64,000 bases of DNA from Actinophytocola sp963826035 (GCA_963826035.1 CAWGVZ010000015.1:434001-498000); one strand, 5' to 3'; positions 17,389 to 26,189 are shown, counted from the stretch's first letter. The notes: generated by a model not told the origin, from the letters alone. Numbers and translations: made by a program.

Positions 17389-18231
17389 TCACGGCCAGTC
17401 GGGTGCCTCGCGCGCGGCGATCTCGTTCCACTCGGCGGCGGGTAGTTGCCATGCGCGGGTTAGGCCGTAGGCGGTCGAGATCCGTTCGGTTTCCCGGCCG
17501 AAGGATCGGGCCAGTCCGGCAGCGGCGCCCTGCTGGGCGACCGCCTTCTCGTAGCGGCCCGCGGCGGCGGCCAGCCACGCGTCGCGCTCGTCGTCGTGTG
17601 CCGCGCGGTCCAGGACCAGGACCGGTGGTTCGACGCCTTCGGCCAGCGCCGCCGCCAGCCGGTCGTGTCCGTCGAGCACCACGTAGCCGTCGAAGGCGCT
17701 GATCCGCCACAGCAGCACGGGCGGCAGGTGCCCCTCGACGAACTGTCGCCGATACGCCTTGACCCGTGCCGCGTCCGGGGAATCCAGCCGCCGCAACGGG
17801 ATCGTCCCGTTCCACCCGCTGCCGAACCAGTCGACCGACGCGTCCGGCCACTCGCGAACCAGGTCGTCGCCGAGCACGTACGGCGGCAGCGGTGCGGCCC
17901 GCAGCAGCCAGGAGCCGTCGTGCAGCGGGCCGAGCGGTGCCGCGGTCAGCAACTCGGCGAACCGATACGTCCACCGGAGGACACCGCGGGGGCCCGCCAG
18001 CCGCCTGGCCTGCCCGGCGCGAAGCGGCGGGAGCGGTGACCGGTAGCGGCCGGTGCGCACCAGGTCCACGCCCGCCAGGGCGGGCGCCACACGGGCCAGC
18101 AGCACCGGCTCCGGCCCCTGCCGAAGCAGCAGCCGGCGATCGGCCGACACCAGCATGCGCAGCGCCGGTGCCGGCCGGTCCGCGACCGTCAACCGCAGTC
18201 CGTCCTCGGCCGGCAGGGTTTCCAGGAGCAC
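17389..18231 (-). CDS. Uncharacterised 280-residue protein with a ParB-like segment
   Basis: I do not recognise a characterised family. The centre holds 'FDGYVVLDGHDRLAAALAEG' (about 184-203), which resembles the 'xxxIxGxHRxxAA' box of ParB/Srx-fold nucleases. Here it is DGHDR rather than GxHR, and no helix-turn-helix follows. The N-terminal half is Leu/Arg/Pro-rich and mentions no membrane or export signal. It starts at GTG 18231. The polyol ABC ATPase gene upstream ends 20 bases before, so this gene might be the last in that operon, although nothing in it suggests transport. Confidence 0.5.
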   Translation of the reverse strand: MLLETLPAEDGLRLTVADRPAPALRMLVSADRRLLLRQGPEPVLLARVAPALAGVDLVRTGRYRSPLPPLRAGQARRLAGPRGVLRWTYRFAELLTAAPLGPLHDGSWLLRAAPLPPYVLGDDLVREWPDASVDWFGSGWNGTIPLRRLDSPDAARVKAYRRQFVEGHLPPVLLWRISAFDGYVVLDGHDRLAAALAEGVEPPVLVLDRAAHDDERDAWLAAAAGRYEKAVAQQGAAAGLARSFGRETERISTAYGLTRAWQLPAAEWNEIAAREAPDWP

Positions 18232-18250
18232 CCGCCCAGCCTATCGACGG

Positions 18251-19318
18251 TCAGCCCAGGCGCAGCCCCGTTTCCGGGTGGAACAGGTGGATCTCCGTGG
18301 CGTCGCGCAGTCTGACGTGCACCTGGTCACCCAGCCGCGGCGGAGTGCGGCCGTCCACCCGGACCACCATCCGCTCCCCACTCGCCAGTTCCCCGTGCAC
18401 ATACGCGTCCGCGCCCAGTTCCTCGACCAGGCGAACCGACAGCTCGATCCCCTCCGTGGACAGGTCGAGCGCCTCCGGGCGCACGCCGAACGTGATCTCC
18501 GACAGGTCCTCGTGGGACACGGACCGGGGGAGTGGCACGGTCACCGAACCGACCCGCACCCCCTCGGCCGTCACCGGGTACGTGCCCAGGTTCATGGCCG
18601 GCGAACCGATGAAGCCCGCCACGAACACGTTGGCCGGCGCGTCGTACAGCTCACGCGGCGACGCGCACTGCTGCAACACCCCGTCCTTCAACACGGCCAC
18701 GCGGTCGCCCATGGTCATGGCCTCCACCTGGTCATGGGTGACGTAGATGGTGGTGGTGCCCAGCCGCTGCTGGAGCTGAGCGATGTTCGCTCGCGTCTCG
18801 ACCCGCAGCTTCGCGTCCAGATTGGACAGTGGCTCGTCCATGAGGAACACGCTCGGCTCGCGCACGATGGCCCGGCCCATGGCTACCCGCTGCCGCTGGC
18901 CGCCGGACAGCGCCTTCGGCTTGCGGTCGAGGTACTTGGTCAGGTCCAGCATGGCGGCCGCTTCCTTGACCTTGCCGCTGATGTCCTCTTTGGACATCTT
19001 GCGCAGTCGCAGCGCGAACGCCATGTTGTCGGCCACCGTCATGTGCGGGTACAGCGCGTAGGACTGGAACACCATGGCGATGTCCCGGTCCTTCGGGGGC
19101 AGTTCGGTGACGTCGCGGTCACCGATGCGGATGCCGCCCTCGTCGACGTCCTCCAGCCCGGCGAGCATCCGCAGCGCCGTGGACTTGCCGGAACCGGACG
19201 GCCCGACCAGCACGAGGAACTCCCCGTCCGGCACCGTCAGGTCCAGCCGGTCCACCGCGCGCACCTGGTGGGCGCCCGGGTAGACCCGAGAGGCTTCCGC
19301 GTAAACGACCTCAGCCAT
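18251..19318 (-). CDS. Carbohydrate ABC transporter ATPase, UgpC/MalK type
   Basis: 355 residues. The ATPase core has Walker A GPSGSGKST near 38-46, Q-loop 'MVFQSYALYPHMTVADNMAF', signature 'LSGGQRQRVAMGRAI' near 135 and Walker B 'VFLMDEPLSNLDAKLR' near 155. A C-terminal TOBE/OB regulatory domain (about 240-355) is typical of MalK/UgpC/MsiK ATPases that energise sugar importers. The start is MAEVVYAEAS at 19318; the extra residues to 19357 belong to the preceding gene's tail region. It is the last clear transporter gene of a five-gene operon reading leftward from 23443. MsiK-like ATPases can serve several importers, but here it is encoded with its own. Confidence 0.93.
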   Translation of the reverse strand: MAEVVYAEASRVYPGAHQVRAVDRLDLTVPDGEFLVLVGPSGSGKSTALRMLAGLEDVDEGGIRIGDRDVTELPPKDRDIAMVFQSYALYPHMTVADNMAFALRLRKMSKEDISGKVKEAAAMLDLTKYLDRKPKALSGGQRQRVAMGRAIVREPSVFLMDEPLSNLDAKLRVETRANIAQLQQRLGTTTIYVTHDQVEAMTMGDRVAVLKDGVLQQCASPRELYDAPANVFVAGFIGSPAMNLGTYPVTAEGVRVGSVTVPLPRSVSHEDLSEITFGVRPEALDLSTEGIELSVRLVEELGADAYVHGELASGERMVVRVDGRTPPRLGDQVHVRLRDATEIHLFHPETGLRLG

Positions 19319-19328
19319 GTCGATCTCC

Positions 19329-20183
19329 CTACTTGACGGCGCCCATGGACAGGCCACGGACGAGATGGTTCTGGGCGATCCAGCCGACGATCATCACGGG
19401 CAGCGAGGCGAGCAGCGCGGCGGCGGACAGCTGTGCCCAGTACAGGCCCTCGCTCGTGATGAAGCCGACCAGGAACACCGGCACCGTGCCGGCGCGGGCG
19501 GCGGTCAGGTTGACCGCGTAGAAGAACTCGGTCCACGAGAAGATCACGCAGATCAGCGCGGTGGCCGCGATGCCGGGCGCCACCACCGGCAGGATGATCT
19601 TGTAGAGCAGCGTCGGCAGGTTCGCCCCGTCGACCCGCGCGGCCTCCATCATCTCCGTGGGCACCTCGAGGAAGAACGACCGCATCATCCAGATGGCGAG
19701 CGGCAGGTTCATCGACGTGTAGAGAATGACGAGCGCCCACACGTTGTCCAGCAGCTTCATGTTCTGCGAGATCACGTACAGCGGGATGATGGCCGCCACG
19801 ATCGGCAGCATCTTCGTGGACAGGAAGAACCCGAGCGCGTTGGTCGTGCCCTTCACCGGCGCGATGGACAGCGCGTAGGCCGCCGGGATGGCGAACAGCA
19901 GCACGGTGATCGTCACCAGGATCGTGACGAACGCCGAGTTCGCCAGGTAGGGCAGGAAACCGCGGTCGACCACACCGGCGAACTGGTCGAGCGTCGGGCC
20001 GAACACCAACCGCGGCGGGTCGGTGTAGGCGTCCGCCTCCTGCTTGAACGACGTGAGCACCATCCAGATGAGCGGGAACACGAACAGGATGGCGAGCACC
20101 CAGGTGATGGCGGACAACGAGATCGGGCCGACCCGGCGCTTCCGTCGCCGGGCGATATCCACTGTGGTGTCTACTGTGGTCAT
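19329..20183 (-). CDS. Carbohydrate ABC transporter permease, MalG type
   Basis: 284 residues with six transmembrane helices. The EAA coupling loop 'EMMEAARVDGANLPTLLYKI' near 185-205 matches the EAAxxDGA consensus of sugar permeases. An N-terminal cytoplasmic basic stretch (about 11-17) precedes the first helix. Its ATG shares one base with the stop of the upstream permease (TGATG), showing translational coupling. Together with the partner permease it forms the channel of a CUT1-type importer. The closest functional analogues are polyol importers of the SmoEFGK type, judged from the polyol-dehydrogenase-like gene in the operon; this substrate is inferred. Confidence 0.92.
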   Translation of the reverse strand: MTTVDTTVDIARRRKRRVGPISLSAITWVLAILFVFPLIWMVLTSFKQEADAYTDPPRLVFGPTLDQFAGVVDRGFLPYLANSAFVTILVTITVLLFAIPAAYALSIAPVKGTTNALGFFLSTKMLPIVAAIIPLYVISQNMKLLDNVWALVILYTSMNLPLAIWMMRSFFLEVPTEMMEAARVDGANLPTLLYKIILPVVAPGIAATALICVIFSWTEFFYAVNLTAARAGTVPVFLVGFITSEGLYWAQLSAAALLASLPVMIVGWIAQNHLVRGLSMGAVK

Positions 20184-21115
20184 CACTTCACCCCGCCGGT
20201 CACCGAGAAGGTGCGGAACATCAGGCGCAGCGCGAAGGTCGCCACGATCATCGTGAGGATGACCACGACCACGCCCATGGCCGAGGACTGGCCGATGTCG
20301 AAGCCCTGGAACGCCCGCTGGTAGATGTAGAAGGGCAGGTTGGTGCTGGCGATACCGGGCCCACCCTGCGTCATCAGGAAGATCGCGTCGAAGCTGTTCA
20401 CGATGTAGATGGCGCCGAGCAGCGTGGCCAGTTGCAGGTAGCGGGACAGCTGCGGCAGCGTGATCGACGCGAACGTGCGCCAGCGGCCGGCACCGTCCAC
20501 TTGGGCCGCCTCGAGCACCTCCTTCGACTGGCTCTGCAGCCCGGCGAGGATCAGCAGCATCATGAACGGCGTCCACTGCCAGACCACCTGCGCCATCACC
20601 GACGCCAGGGGGTACTCCGAGAGCCAGTCGGTCGAGCCGCCGAAGACGAAGTTCAGCAACCCGTAGGTGGGGTCGAACACGGTGGTCTTCCACAGCAGCG
20701 CCCCGGCCGCCGGCAGGATGAGGAACGGCGTGATCAGCAGCGTGCGCACCACGCCACGGCCGAGGAACTTCCGGTCGAGCAGCAGCGCGAACCCGAGGCC
20801 GAGTAGTAGAGAGAACAGGACACTCAGGACAGTGAGCACGACCGTGTTGAGCATGGCCGTGCGGAACTGGCTGTCGGCGAACACGTCGACGTAGTTCTGT
20901 AGTCCCACGAAGTGCTGGGAGCCGGGTCGCACCAGGTTCCACGACTGGAACGAGTACAGGACGGTGAGCACGAACGGGATCTGCGTGACGACGATCGTGA
21001 AGATCAGCGCCGGCAGCAGGGGCAGGCGCCGCTTCCACGCGCGGGCCTGTGCAGACGACTTGGGGGCTGGGGTCGGTTCGGCCGGCGCCGCCACGTCGGC
21101 CTGTAGTGTCGTCAT
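20183..21115 (-). CDS. Carbohydrate ABC transporter permease, MalF type
   Basis: 310 residues. A 30-residue Pro/Ala-rich cytoplasmic tail is followed by six helices. The EAA loop 'EVLEAAQVDGAGRWRTFASI' (about 205-225) fits the family. The length and the short P1-type insertion ('SWNLVRPGSQHFVGLQNYVD') are typical of CUT1 MalF-type subunits without the extra large periplasmic domain. Its ATG overlaps the binding-protein stop (ATGA). Together the overlaps from 23443 to 19329 show a tightly coupled operon. Confidence 0.92.
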   Translation of the reverse strand: MTTLQADVAAPAEPTPAPKSSAQARAWKRRLPLLPALIFTIVVTQIPFVLTVLYSFQSWNLVRPGSQHFVGLQNYVDVFADSQFRTAMLNTVVLTVLSVLFSLLLGLGFALLLDRKFLGRGVVRTLLITPFLILPAAGALLWKTTVFDPTYGLLNFVFGGSTDWLSEYPLASVMAQVVWQWTPFMMLLILAGLQSQSKEVLEAAQVDGAGRWRTFASITLPQLSRYLQLATLLGAIYIVNSFDAIFLMTQGGPGIASTNLPFYIYQRAFQGFDIGQSSAMGVVVVILTMIVATFALRLMFRTFSVTGGVK

Positions 21116-22446
21116 GATTGCTCCCGATAGGACTGGCCGACCGTGTCGGCGTACTCCTGGGACTGCGCGAGCGCCTCGTCGACGGAGATCTGGCCGGCGA
21201 TCGCGGCGGACAGCTGCTGGCTCACCCGGGTGCCGAGGTCCTGGAACTCGGGGATGCCGACGAACTGGATGCCCGGGTACGGCACGGGGTTCGCCATGGA
21301 GTTCTCCTGGGTGGCCTCGTTGATGGCGTCCAGGGTGGGTTGTGCGTAGGCCTGCGCGGCCGCGCGGTATTCGGGGATGTCGTAGGTGGACGCCCGGCAG
21401 CCGGGCGGTACCCGGTTCCAGCCGAACTCCGCACCGACCGACTTCACGAACTCCTTGTCGGTCATCCACCGCATGAACTCCCACGAGCCCTGCTTGTCCT
21501 GCGCCACGCTCGGCATGGCGAGCGCCCAGGTGTAGAGCCAGCCGCTGCTGTCGGTCTTCTCGACCGGCGCGGCGACGTAGCCGGACCGGCCGACGATCGT
21601 GCTGCTGGCCTCGTCCTCGTTGGTACCGGCCATGACCGTGGCGTCGTACCACATGGCCGCCTGGCCCTGTCCGTACCGCGTGCCGCACTCGGAGAACCCG
21701 GCGCTGGACGCGCCCACCTCGCCGTGCTCACGCACCAGGTCCACATAGAACTGTGCGGCCGCGCGGAACTCCGGCGCGGTCAGCCGGGCGTTCCAGTCCT
21801 CGTCGAACCAGGTGGCGCCGAACGTGTTGGCCACCGTGGTGAACGGCGCGAGACTCTCGCCCCAGCCCGGCTTGCCGCGCAGGCAGATGCCGGCCATGCC
21901 GGACTCGTCGTCGTCCAACCGGGCGGCGAACTCGGCGATCTCGCGCCAGGTCGGCCGTTCGGGCATGGTGAGTCCGGCCTGGGCGAACAGGTCGGTGCGG
22001 TAGGCGAGGAACGACGACTCGCCGTAGAACGGCACGGCATACATGGAGTCCTCATAGGACAGTGAGGACCGGATGCTCGGGATGAAGTCGTCCTGGTCGT
22101 AGTCGGGGTTCTCGGCCATGTAGGGCTCGAGGTTCTCGAGCCAGCCGTTCCGCGCCCACTGCGCGGCCTCGTAGTTGCTGATCATCACCACGTCGAACTC
22201 GCCGCCCTCGGTGGCCACCGACGCGGTGATCTTGGCGCGGGCCTGGTTCTCCGGCAGGGTGACGAACCGCAGGGTGATGCCCGTGTCCCGCTCGAACTCG
22301 TCGGACAGCTCGATGGCGTCCTGCATCTGGGGATTGGCCACGATCGCGACCACCAAGGTGCGGCCGCCGGCGCCGAGCGCGCCGGCTCCGGCACAACCGG
22401 TGAGAGCCAGTAGCGCGGCGACCGCCAGGAGCGCGAACCTACGCAT
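21112..22446 (-). CDS. Solute-binding lipoprotein of the sugar/polyol ABC importer
   Basis: 444 residues. A signal peptide of about 18 residues ends in a lipobox 'LALTGC', so the mature protein is lipid-anchored outside the membrane. The rest is the bacterial extracellular solute-binding family 1 fold ('SNYEAAQWARNGWLENLEPY', 'PFYGESSFLAYRTDLF', 'WEFMRWMTDKEFVKSVGAEFG'). Members bind sugars or polyols. The ATG at 22446 is chosen because GGAGG lies eight bases upstream; the GTG at 22455 would overlap that site. It overlaps the dehydrogenase gene by eight bases and the permease by four. Confidence 0.92.
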   Translation of the reverse strand: MRRFALLAVAALLALTGCAGAGALGAGGRTLVVAIVANPQMQDAIELSDEFERDTGITLRFVTLPENQARAKITASVATEGGEFDVVMISNYEAAQWARNGWLENLEPYMAENPDYDQDDFIPSIRSSLSYEDSMYAVPFYGESSFLAYRTDLFAQAGLTMPERPTWREIAEFAARLDDDESGMAGICLRGKPGWGESLAPFTTVANTFGATWFDEDWNARLTAPEFRAAAQFYVDLVREHGEVGASSAGFSECGTRYGQGQAAMWYDATVMAGTNEDEASSTIVGRSGYVAAPVEKTDSSGWLYTWALAMPSVAQDKQGSWEFMRWMTDKEFVKSVGAEFGWNRVPPGCRASTYDIPEYRAAAQAYAQPTLDAINEATQENSMANPVPYPGIQFVGIPEFQDLGTRVSQQLSAAIAGQISVDEALAQSQEYADTVGQSYREQS

Positions 22447-23443
22447 GGTCCCCACCTCCGGGCAGAACCTGTACCTTCAGGCCGGCGCCGCTGCGCATGA
22501 GGTCCAGCGCCGCCGGATAGTCCTCGAGTGGCAGCGCGTGGGTGAGCAGCGGCTCGGTCACGACGGCGCCGTCGGCCACCAGGTCGAGCGCGCGGCCGAA
22601 GCTGTGCAGCACGGCCATGGAGCCGACCACGGTGATCTCGTCGTTGTAGATCCGGAACGGGGAGAGCGCGACCCGCGCGTCGGCCGGGGCGACGCCGAAC
22701 ACGAGCAGCCGGCCGCCGCGCCGAAGTGAGTCGAACGCCGCCTCGATCGCCGGTACCGCGCCGGTCGCGTCGACGGCCGCGTCGAACCGTTCGCCGTCCA
22801 GCTCGGCCGTGTCCCCGGCGATCGCGTGCGCGCCGAGGTCGGTGGCCCGGTGCAGGCGCGAGGTGTCCCGGTCGACCACCGTGACCACCGCACCGGCGCT
22901 TTGCAGGAGCTGCTGCATGAGCAGGCCCATGGTGCCGGCACCGACCACCAGGAGCCGTTCGCCCGCCTCGACCCCGATGCGGCGCACGCCGTGCACGGCG
23001 CACGACAGCGGTTCCACGAGCGCACCCTGTTGCCAGCTCAGGTGGTCGGGCATCCGGTGGCAGTTGGCCGACGGCACGGACACGTACTCGGCGAACGCGC
23101 CGTTGACGGTGTCGCCCGTGGCGCCCCAGTTCTCGCAGAGGTTGCCGTGCCCGCCGCGGCAGGGACCGCAGTAGCCGCAGAAGAGTGAGGGATCGACGGC
23201 CACCCGGTCGCCGACCGACCAGCCGGTGACGTCGCCGCCGAGTTCGACGATCTCGCCGGCGAACTCGTGGCCCGGCACGATCGGGTACGGGGTCGGGGGG
23301 AAGTGGCCGTCCGCGATGTGCAGGTCGGTGCCGCAGATTCCGCAGGCCCCGACCTTCACCACCACATGTCGTGGCTCTGGCTTGGGATCGGGCACGTCAC
23401 CGACCCGGATGGAGCCGGGAGTATCGACTATCGCTGCTCGCAT
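22439..23443 (-). CDS. Zinc-dependent medium-chain alcohol/polyol dehydrogenase
   Basis: 334 residues. The catalytic zinc site shows Cys37 (CGICGTD), His59-Glu60 (GHE) and a later Glu. The structural zinc site has Cys89, Cys92, Cys95 and Cys103. A Rossmann motif 'VVGAGTMGLLM' lies near 165-175. The pattern fits sorbitol/threonine/arabitol-type dehydrogenases that oxidise a polyol to a ketose with NAD+. Being first in the operon with a CUT1 importer suggests the imported polyol is its substrate. It starts at 23443, and the SorC operator at 23462-23477 lies immediately upstream. Confidence 0.9.
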   Translation of the reverse strand: MRAAIVDTPGSIRVGDVPDPKPEPRHVVVKVGACGICGTDLHIADGHFPPTPYPIVPGHEFAGEIVELGGDVTGWSVGDRVAVDPSLFCGYCGPCRGGHGNLCENWGATGDTVNGAFAEYVSVPSANCHRMPDHLSWQQGALVEPLSCAVHGVRRIGVEAGERLLVVGAGTMGLLMQQLLQSAGAVVTVVDRDTSRLHRATDLGAHAIAGDTAELDGERFDAAVDATGAVPAIEAAFDSLRRGGRLLVFGVAPADARVALSPFRIYNDEITVVGSMAVLHSFGRALDLVADGAVVTEPLLTHALPLEDYPAALDLMRSGAGLKVQVLPGGGDHA

Positions 23444-23461
23444 GCGAGCTCCTCCGTTGGA

Positions 23462-23477
23462 CGCTCATTTGAGCACT
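23462..23477 (-). promoter_or_regulatory. SorC operator, operon side
   Basis: CGCTCATTTGAGCACT contains a 12-bp palindrome (GCTCA-TT-TGAGC). Its exact reverse complement occurs at 23555-23570. It lies 19 bases upstream of the dehydrogenase start, placing a bound SorC protein over the operon's promoter or 5' end. Confidence 0.7.
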
Positions 23478-23554
23478 CGTGACTCATGCTTTGTTCGGCA
23501 TACCCTTCGCATTGAAGGACTTTGCCTGGTGTCACGTCAACAGGGTCGTGCTAA

Positions 23555-23570
23555 AGTGCTCAAATGAGCG
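23555..23570 (+). promoter_or_regulatory. SorC operator overlapping the regulator's own start codon
   Basis: AGTGCTCAAATGAGCG is the reverse complement of the site at 23462-23477. The ATG of the SorC gene (23564) is inside it. A -10-like TAAAGT (23552-23557) is seven bases before that ATG, suggesting a leaderless transcript that the regulator would block by sitting on its own promoter and start. Confidence 0.7.
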
Positions 23571-24538
23571 CGAAGTCCAGACCTTTGGGGCCCGCCGAGC
23601 GGATGACGGTGGCGTCCATCGCGCGCCGGTTCTACGTGCTCGGGCAGTCCAAGTCCGACATCGCCGACGAGTTCGGCCTCAGCCGGTTCAAGGTGGCCAG
23701 AATCCTCGACCAGGCAAGGGAAAGCGGGCTCGTGCGAGTGGAGTTCGACCTGGGGCTTCCGGTCGACCTCGTACTGTCGGACGAGGTGCGTTCCACCTAT
23801 GGTCTGAATCGTGTCATGGTGCTCGAACGAGCGGCCAGTCAAGGCCCGCGGCCCGACGTCCGCCGCAAGATCGGCGCGTTGGCGGCGCAGCTGGTGAGCG
23901 AGATCGCCACGAAGGACGACGTCATCGGGCTGTCCTGGGCCAGGTCGGTGAACGCAATGGCCGAGTCGATCAGGACGCTGCCGCGGTGCCCGGTGGTGCA
24001 GCTGTGCGGGGTGCAGGCGGGCATGGACATGCGGGACCGTTCGGTCGAGACGGTCAGCCGGGTGGCGGACATCGGCGGCGGCGACCCGTACCCGATCTAC
24101 GGTCCGCTGGTGCTGCCGGACCGGCGCACCACCGAGACGTTGCGTCGCCAGCCGGGGATCGCCGAGACGTTCGGCCGGTTCCGAGACCTGACGAAGGCGG
24201 TGGTGTCGATCGGCGCGTGGGCGCCGGGGGAGTCCACTGTGTACGACTCGCTCGATCCGGCGGAACGTGACCTGATCGGCCGCCGGGGCGCGGTCGCCGA
24301 GGTGGCGGCCCGCCTGTTCGACGGCGCGGGCAACGCGTTGTCCACGGGGCTGGCGCACCATGTGCTGGCCATCAGCATCGACGAGCTCAAGCGGGTGCCG
24401 GAGGTGGTGGCGCTCGGCTACACGGCTCCGAAGGCGAAGGCCATCGACGCGGTACTGCGCTCGGGCATGGTGACCACGCTGATCACCGACACGGCGGCCG
24501 CCGAGCCGCTACTGGAACTGGCGGCCGGCCGCGCCTGA
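23564..24538 (+). CDS. SorC-family sugar-binding transcriptional regulator
   Basis: 324 residues. The N-terminal HTH ('ARRFYVLGQSKSDIADEFGL', then 'SRFKVARILDQARESGLV') spans about 20-60. The C-terminal SorC domain runs from about 75 and shows 'VIGLSWARSVNAMAESI' and a closing 'LGYTAPKAKAIDAVLRSGM' strand-helix. SorC regulators bind phosphorylated sugars or polyols and control divergent uptake operons. Two mirror-image operators flank the gap to the polyol operon, so it very probably regulates both itself and that operon. Confidence 0.92.
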   Translation: MSAKSRPLGPAERMTVASIARRFYVLGQSKSDIADEFGLSRFKVARILDQARESGLVRVEFDLGLPVDLVLSDEVRSTYGLNRVMVLERAASQGPRPDVRRKIGALAAQLVSEIATKDDVIGLSWARSVNAMAESIRTLPRCPVVQLCGVQAGMDMRDRSVETVSRVADIGGGDPYPIYGPLVLPDRRTTETLRRQPGIAETFGRFRDLTKAVVSIGAWAPGESTVYDSLDPAERDLIGRRGAVAEVAARLFDGAGNALSTGLAHHVLAISIDELKRVPEVVALGYTAPKAKAIDAVLRSGMVTTLITDTAAAEPLLELAAGRA

Positions 24539-24544
24539 GCCGGG

Positions 24545-25510
24545 TCAGGGCACGAGCAGGACGCGGCCGAGATTGGCGCGCCCGTCGAGGATCCGGTGTG
24601 CCGCCACCGCTTCGGTGAGCGGCAGTCGCGTGTGGACGCTGTACCGGAGTCGGCCGGTGGTGAGCAGATCGGTCAGCTCCGCCACGGCCTGGGCGTACTC
24701 GGCCGGCCGGGCGGCGCGCCAGACGAGCGTCGCGAAGCCGGTCACCGTCCTGGCGGAGTACAGGCTCGCCAGCGGAATGTCGACCAGCCCGTCGGCCGCG
24801 CCGTAGGCCACCAGCCGGCCGTAGGGCGCGAGCAGGTCGAGGCTCGCCAGCAGGGTCGGCCCGCCCACCGAGTCCAGCACGATGTCGACGCCGTCGGGCG
24901 CGGCCGCGCGCACCCGGTCGGGCCAGGCCGGATCGCCGTAGTCGACGGCGACGTCCGCGCCGTACTCACGCACGAAGTCCAGCTTGGCGGGAGAGCCGGC
25001 CGTGCCGATGACCGTGCCGGCGCCGCGGAGCTTCGCGAGCTGCGTGGCCAGATGGCCGATGTTGCCGGCCGCCGCGTGGACGAGCACCGTCGCGCCCGGT
25101 TCGATCCGGGCGGCGAGCAGCGTGCCGAGCGCGACCGGGCCGGCCGAGGACAGCAGGCTGGCGGCAGCGTCGTCCAGGCCGTCGGGCACCAGTGCCGGTT
25201 CGTCCGCCTCGGCCAGCACGTAGTCGGCGAACGCGTCCGTGGACAGCGCCGCCACGCGCCGGCCGACGAGGGCGGCGTCGACGTCCGCGCCGACCGACTC
25301 GAGCACACCGACCACGTCGCCGGTCAGCGTGCTCGGCAGTTCGCGCTGGAAGATCGAGCCGGCGCCGGCGCGGAACTTGGTGTCGACGAAGTTCGCGCCG
25401 ATCGCCGTGGCCCGGATGAGCAGTTGGCCGGGGCCCGGCGTCGGCACGTCGGCCTCCTCGACCCGCAGTACCTCGGGGCCGCCGAATTCGTGGTAGCGGA
25501 CTCTGCGCAC
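24545..25510 (-). CDS. Zinc-independent quinone oxidoreductase (MDR family)
   Basis: 321 residues. 'RRVRYHEFGGPEVLRVEEAD' is the typical opening of quinone reductase/zeta-crystallin-like MDR enzymes. A nucleotide motif 'VLVHAAAGNIGHLATQLAKL' (about 145-164) and no zinc-binding Cys cluster agree. They reduce quinones or enones with NADPH. I start at GTG 25510 with AGGAG upstream, not at 25579, since the longer version would cross the operator. It diverges from a TetR gene that most likely represses it. Confidence 0.88.
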   Translation of the reverse strand: MRRVRYHEFGGPEVLRVEEADVPTPGPGQLLIRATAIGANFVDTKFRAGAGSIFQRELPSTLTGDVVGVLESVGADVDAALVGRRVAALSTDAFADYVLAEADEPALVPDGLDDAAASLLSSAGPVALGTLLAARIEPGATVLVHAAAGNIGHLATQLAKLRGAGTVIGTAGSPAKLDFVREYGADVAVDYGDPAWPDRVRAAAPDGVDIVLDSVGGPTLLASLDLLAPYGRLVAYGAADGLVDIPLASLYSARTVTGFATLVWRAARPAEYAQAVAELTDLLTTGRLRYSVHTRLPLTEAVAAHRILDGRANLGRVLLVP

Positions 25511-25545
25511 GGTATTCTCCTGCCTGACGAACACAACTGGACTCT

Positions 25546-25570
25546 CGGTCAAGTTAACCGTACTTGACCG
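25546..25570. promoter_or_regulatory. TetR operator between quinone reductase and TetR genes
   Basis: CGGTCAAGT (25546-25554) and ACTTGACCG (25562-25570) are perfect 9-bp inverted arms around a 7-base centre. The site lies 36 bases upstream of the reductase and 30 bases upstream of the TetR start, the expected place for joint control. Confidence 0.75.
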
Positions 25571-25599
25571 GCGGTCCACTTGTCGATGCGGAGGTGCCG

Positions 25600-26184
25600 A
25601 TGGCGGGGGAGCGACGCGAGCGTGCCGACGCGGCGCGCAACCGGCAGGCGATCCTGCGCGCGACCGAGGACCTGCTGAGCGTGCACCGGCCGGACGAGGT
25701 GACGATCGAGCAGGTGGCCGCGGCGGCCGGCGTCGGCAAGGGCACCGTGTTCCACCGGTTCGGCAGCCGGCTGGGGCTGATGATCGCGCTCATGCAGGAG
25801 CGCGCGATGGGCCTGCGCGACGCCGTCGAGAACGGCCCGCCGCCGCTCGGTCCGGGCGCGCCCGCGCGGGAACGGCTACTCGCCTTCCTCGCCGCGGCGG
25901 TCGAGGTCGTCGGGCGCAACAAGGGACTGGTCGCCGCACTGGGGCAGACCGTGACGGCGCACCATCACCACGGCGAGGACCACCCGGTGGCCGTGTTCTG
26001 GCACGGACATGTCCGCGACCTGGTCGCGCAGGAGCGTCCGGACGTGGACGCCGAGGCGCTGGCCGAGCTGCTGCTGGCCGGGCTGATCGCGGAGCCGGTG
26101 ATCCGCAGAATCGCGGCCGGCCACACCGAACGCGTGACCGCCGCGCTCCAAACCCTGGCGAGAGGCATCCTCGACGGTTCTTAG
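25600..26184 (+). CDS. TetR-family regulator
   Basis: 194 residues. The HTH lies at about 25-65 ('VTIEQVAAAAGVGKGTVFHRFGS'). The C-terminal domain includes a His cluster 'TAHHHHGEDH' near 121-130, possibly ligand- or metal-related. ATG 25600 has GGAGG at the right distance, which decides it over 25564. Divergent quinone reductase suggests it responds to quinone-like or electrophilic compounds. The gene is followed immediately by an inverted repeat array. Confidence 0.85.
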   Translation: MAGERRERADAARNRQAILRATEDLLSVHRPDEVTIEQVAAAAGVGKGTVFHRFGSRLGLMIALMQERAMGLRDAVENGPPPLGPGAPARERLLAFLAAAVEVVGRNKGLVAALGQTVTAHHHHGEDHPVAVFWHGHVRDLVAQERPDVDAEALAELLLAGLIAEPVIRRIAAGHTERVTAALQTLARGILDGS

Positions 26185-26189
26185 CGCCC

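Noticed and set aside
22439..22446. Frameshift between polyol dehydrogenase and binding protein
   Set aside because: The 8-base overlap is ordinary translational coupling; both proteins are complete at their ends.
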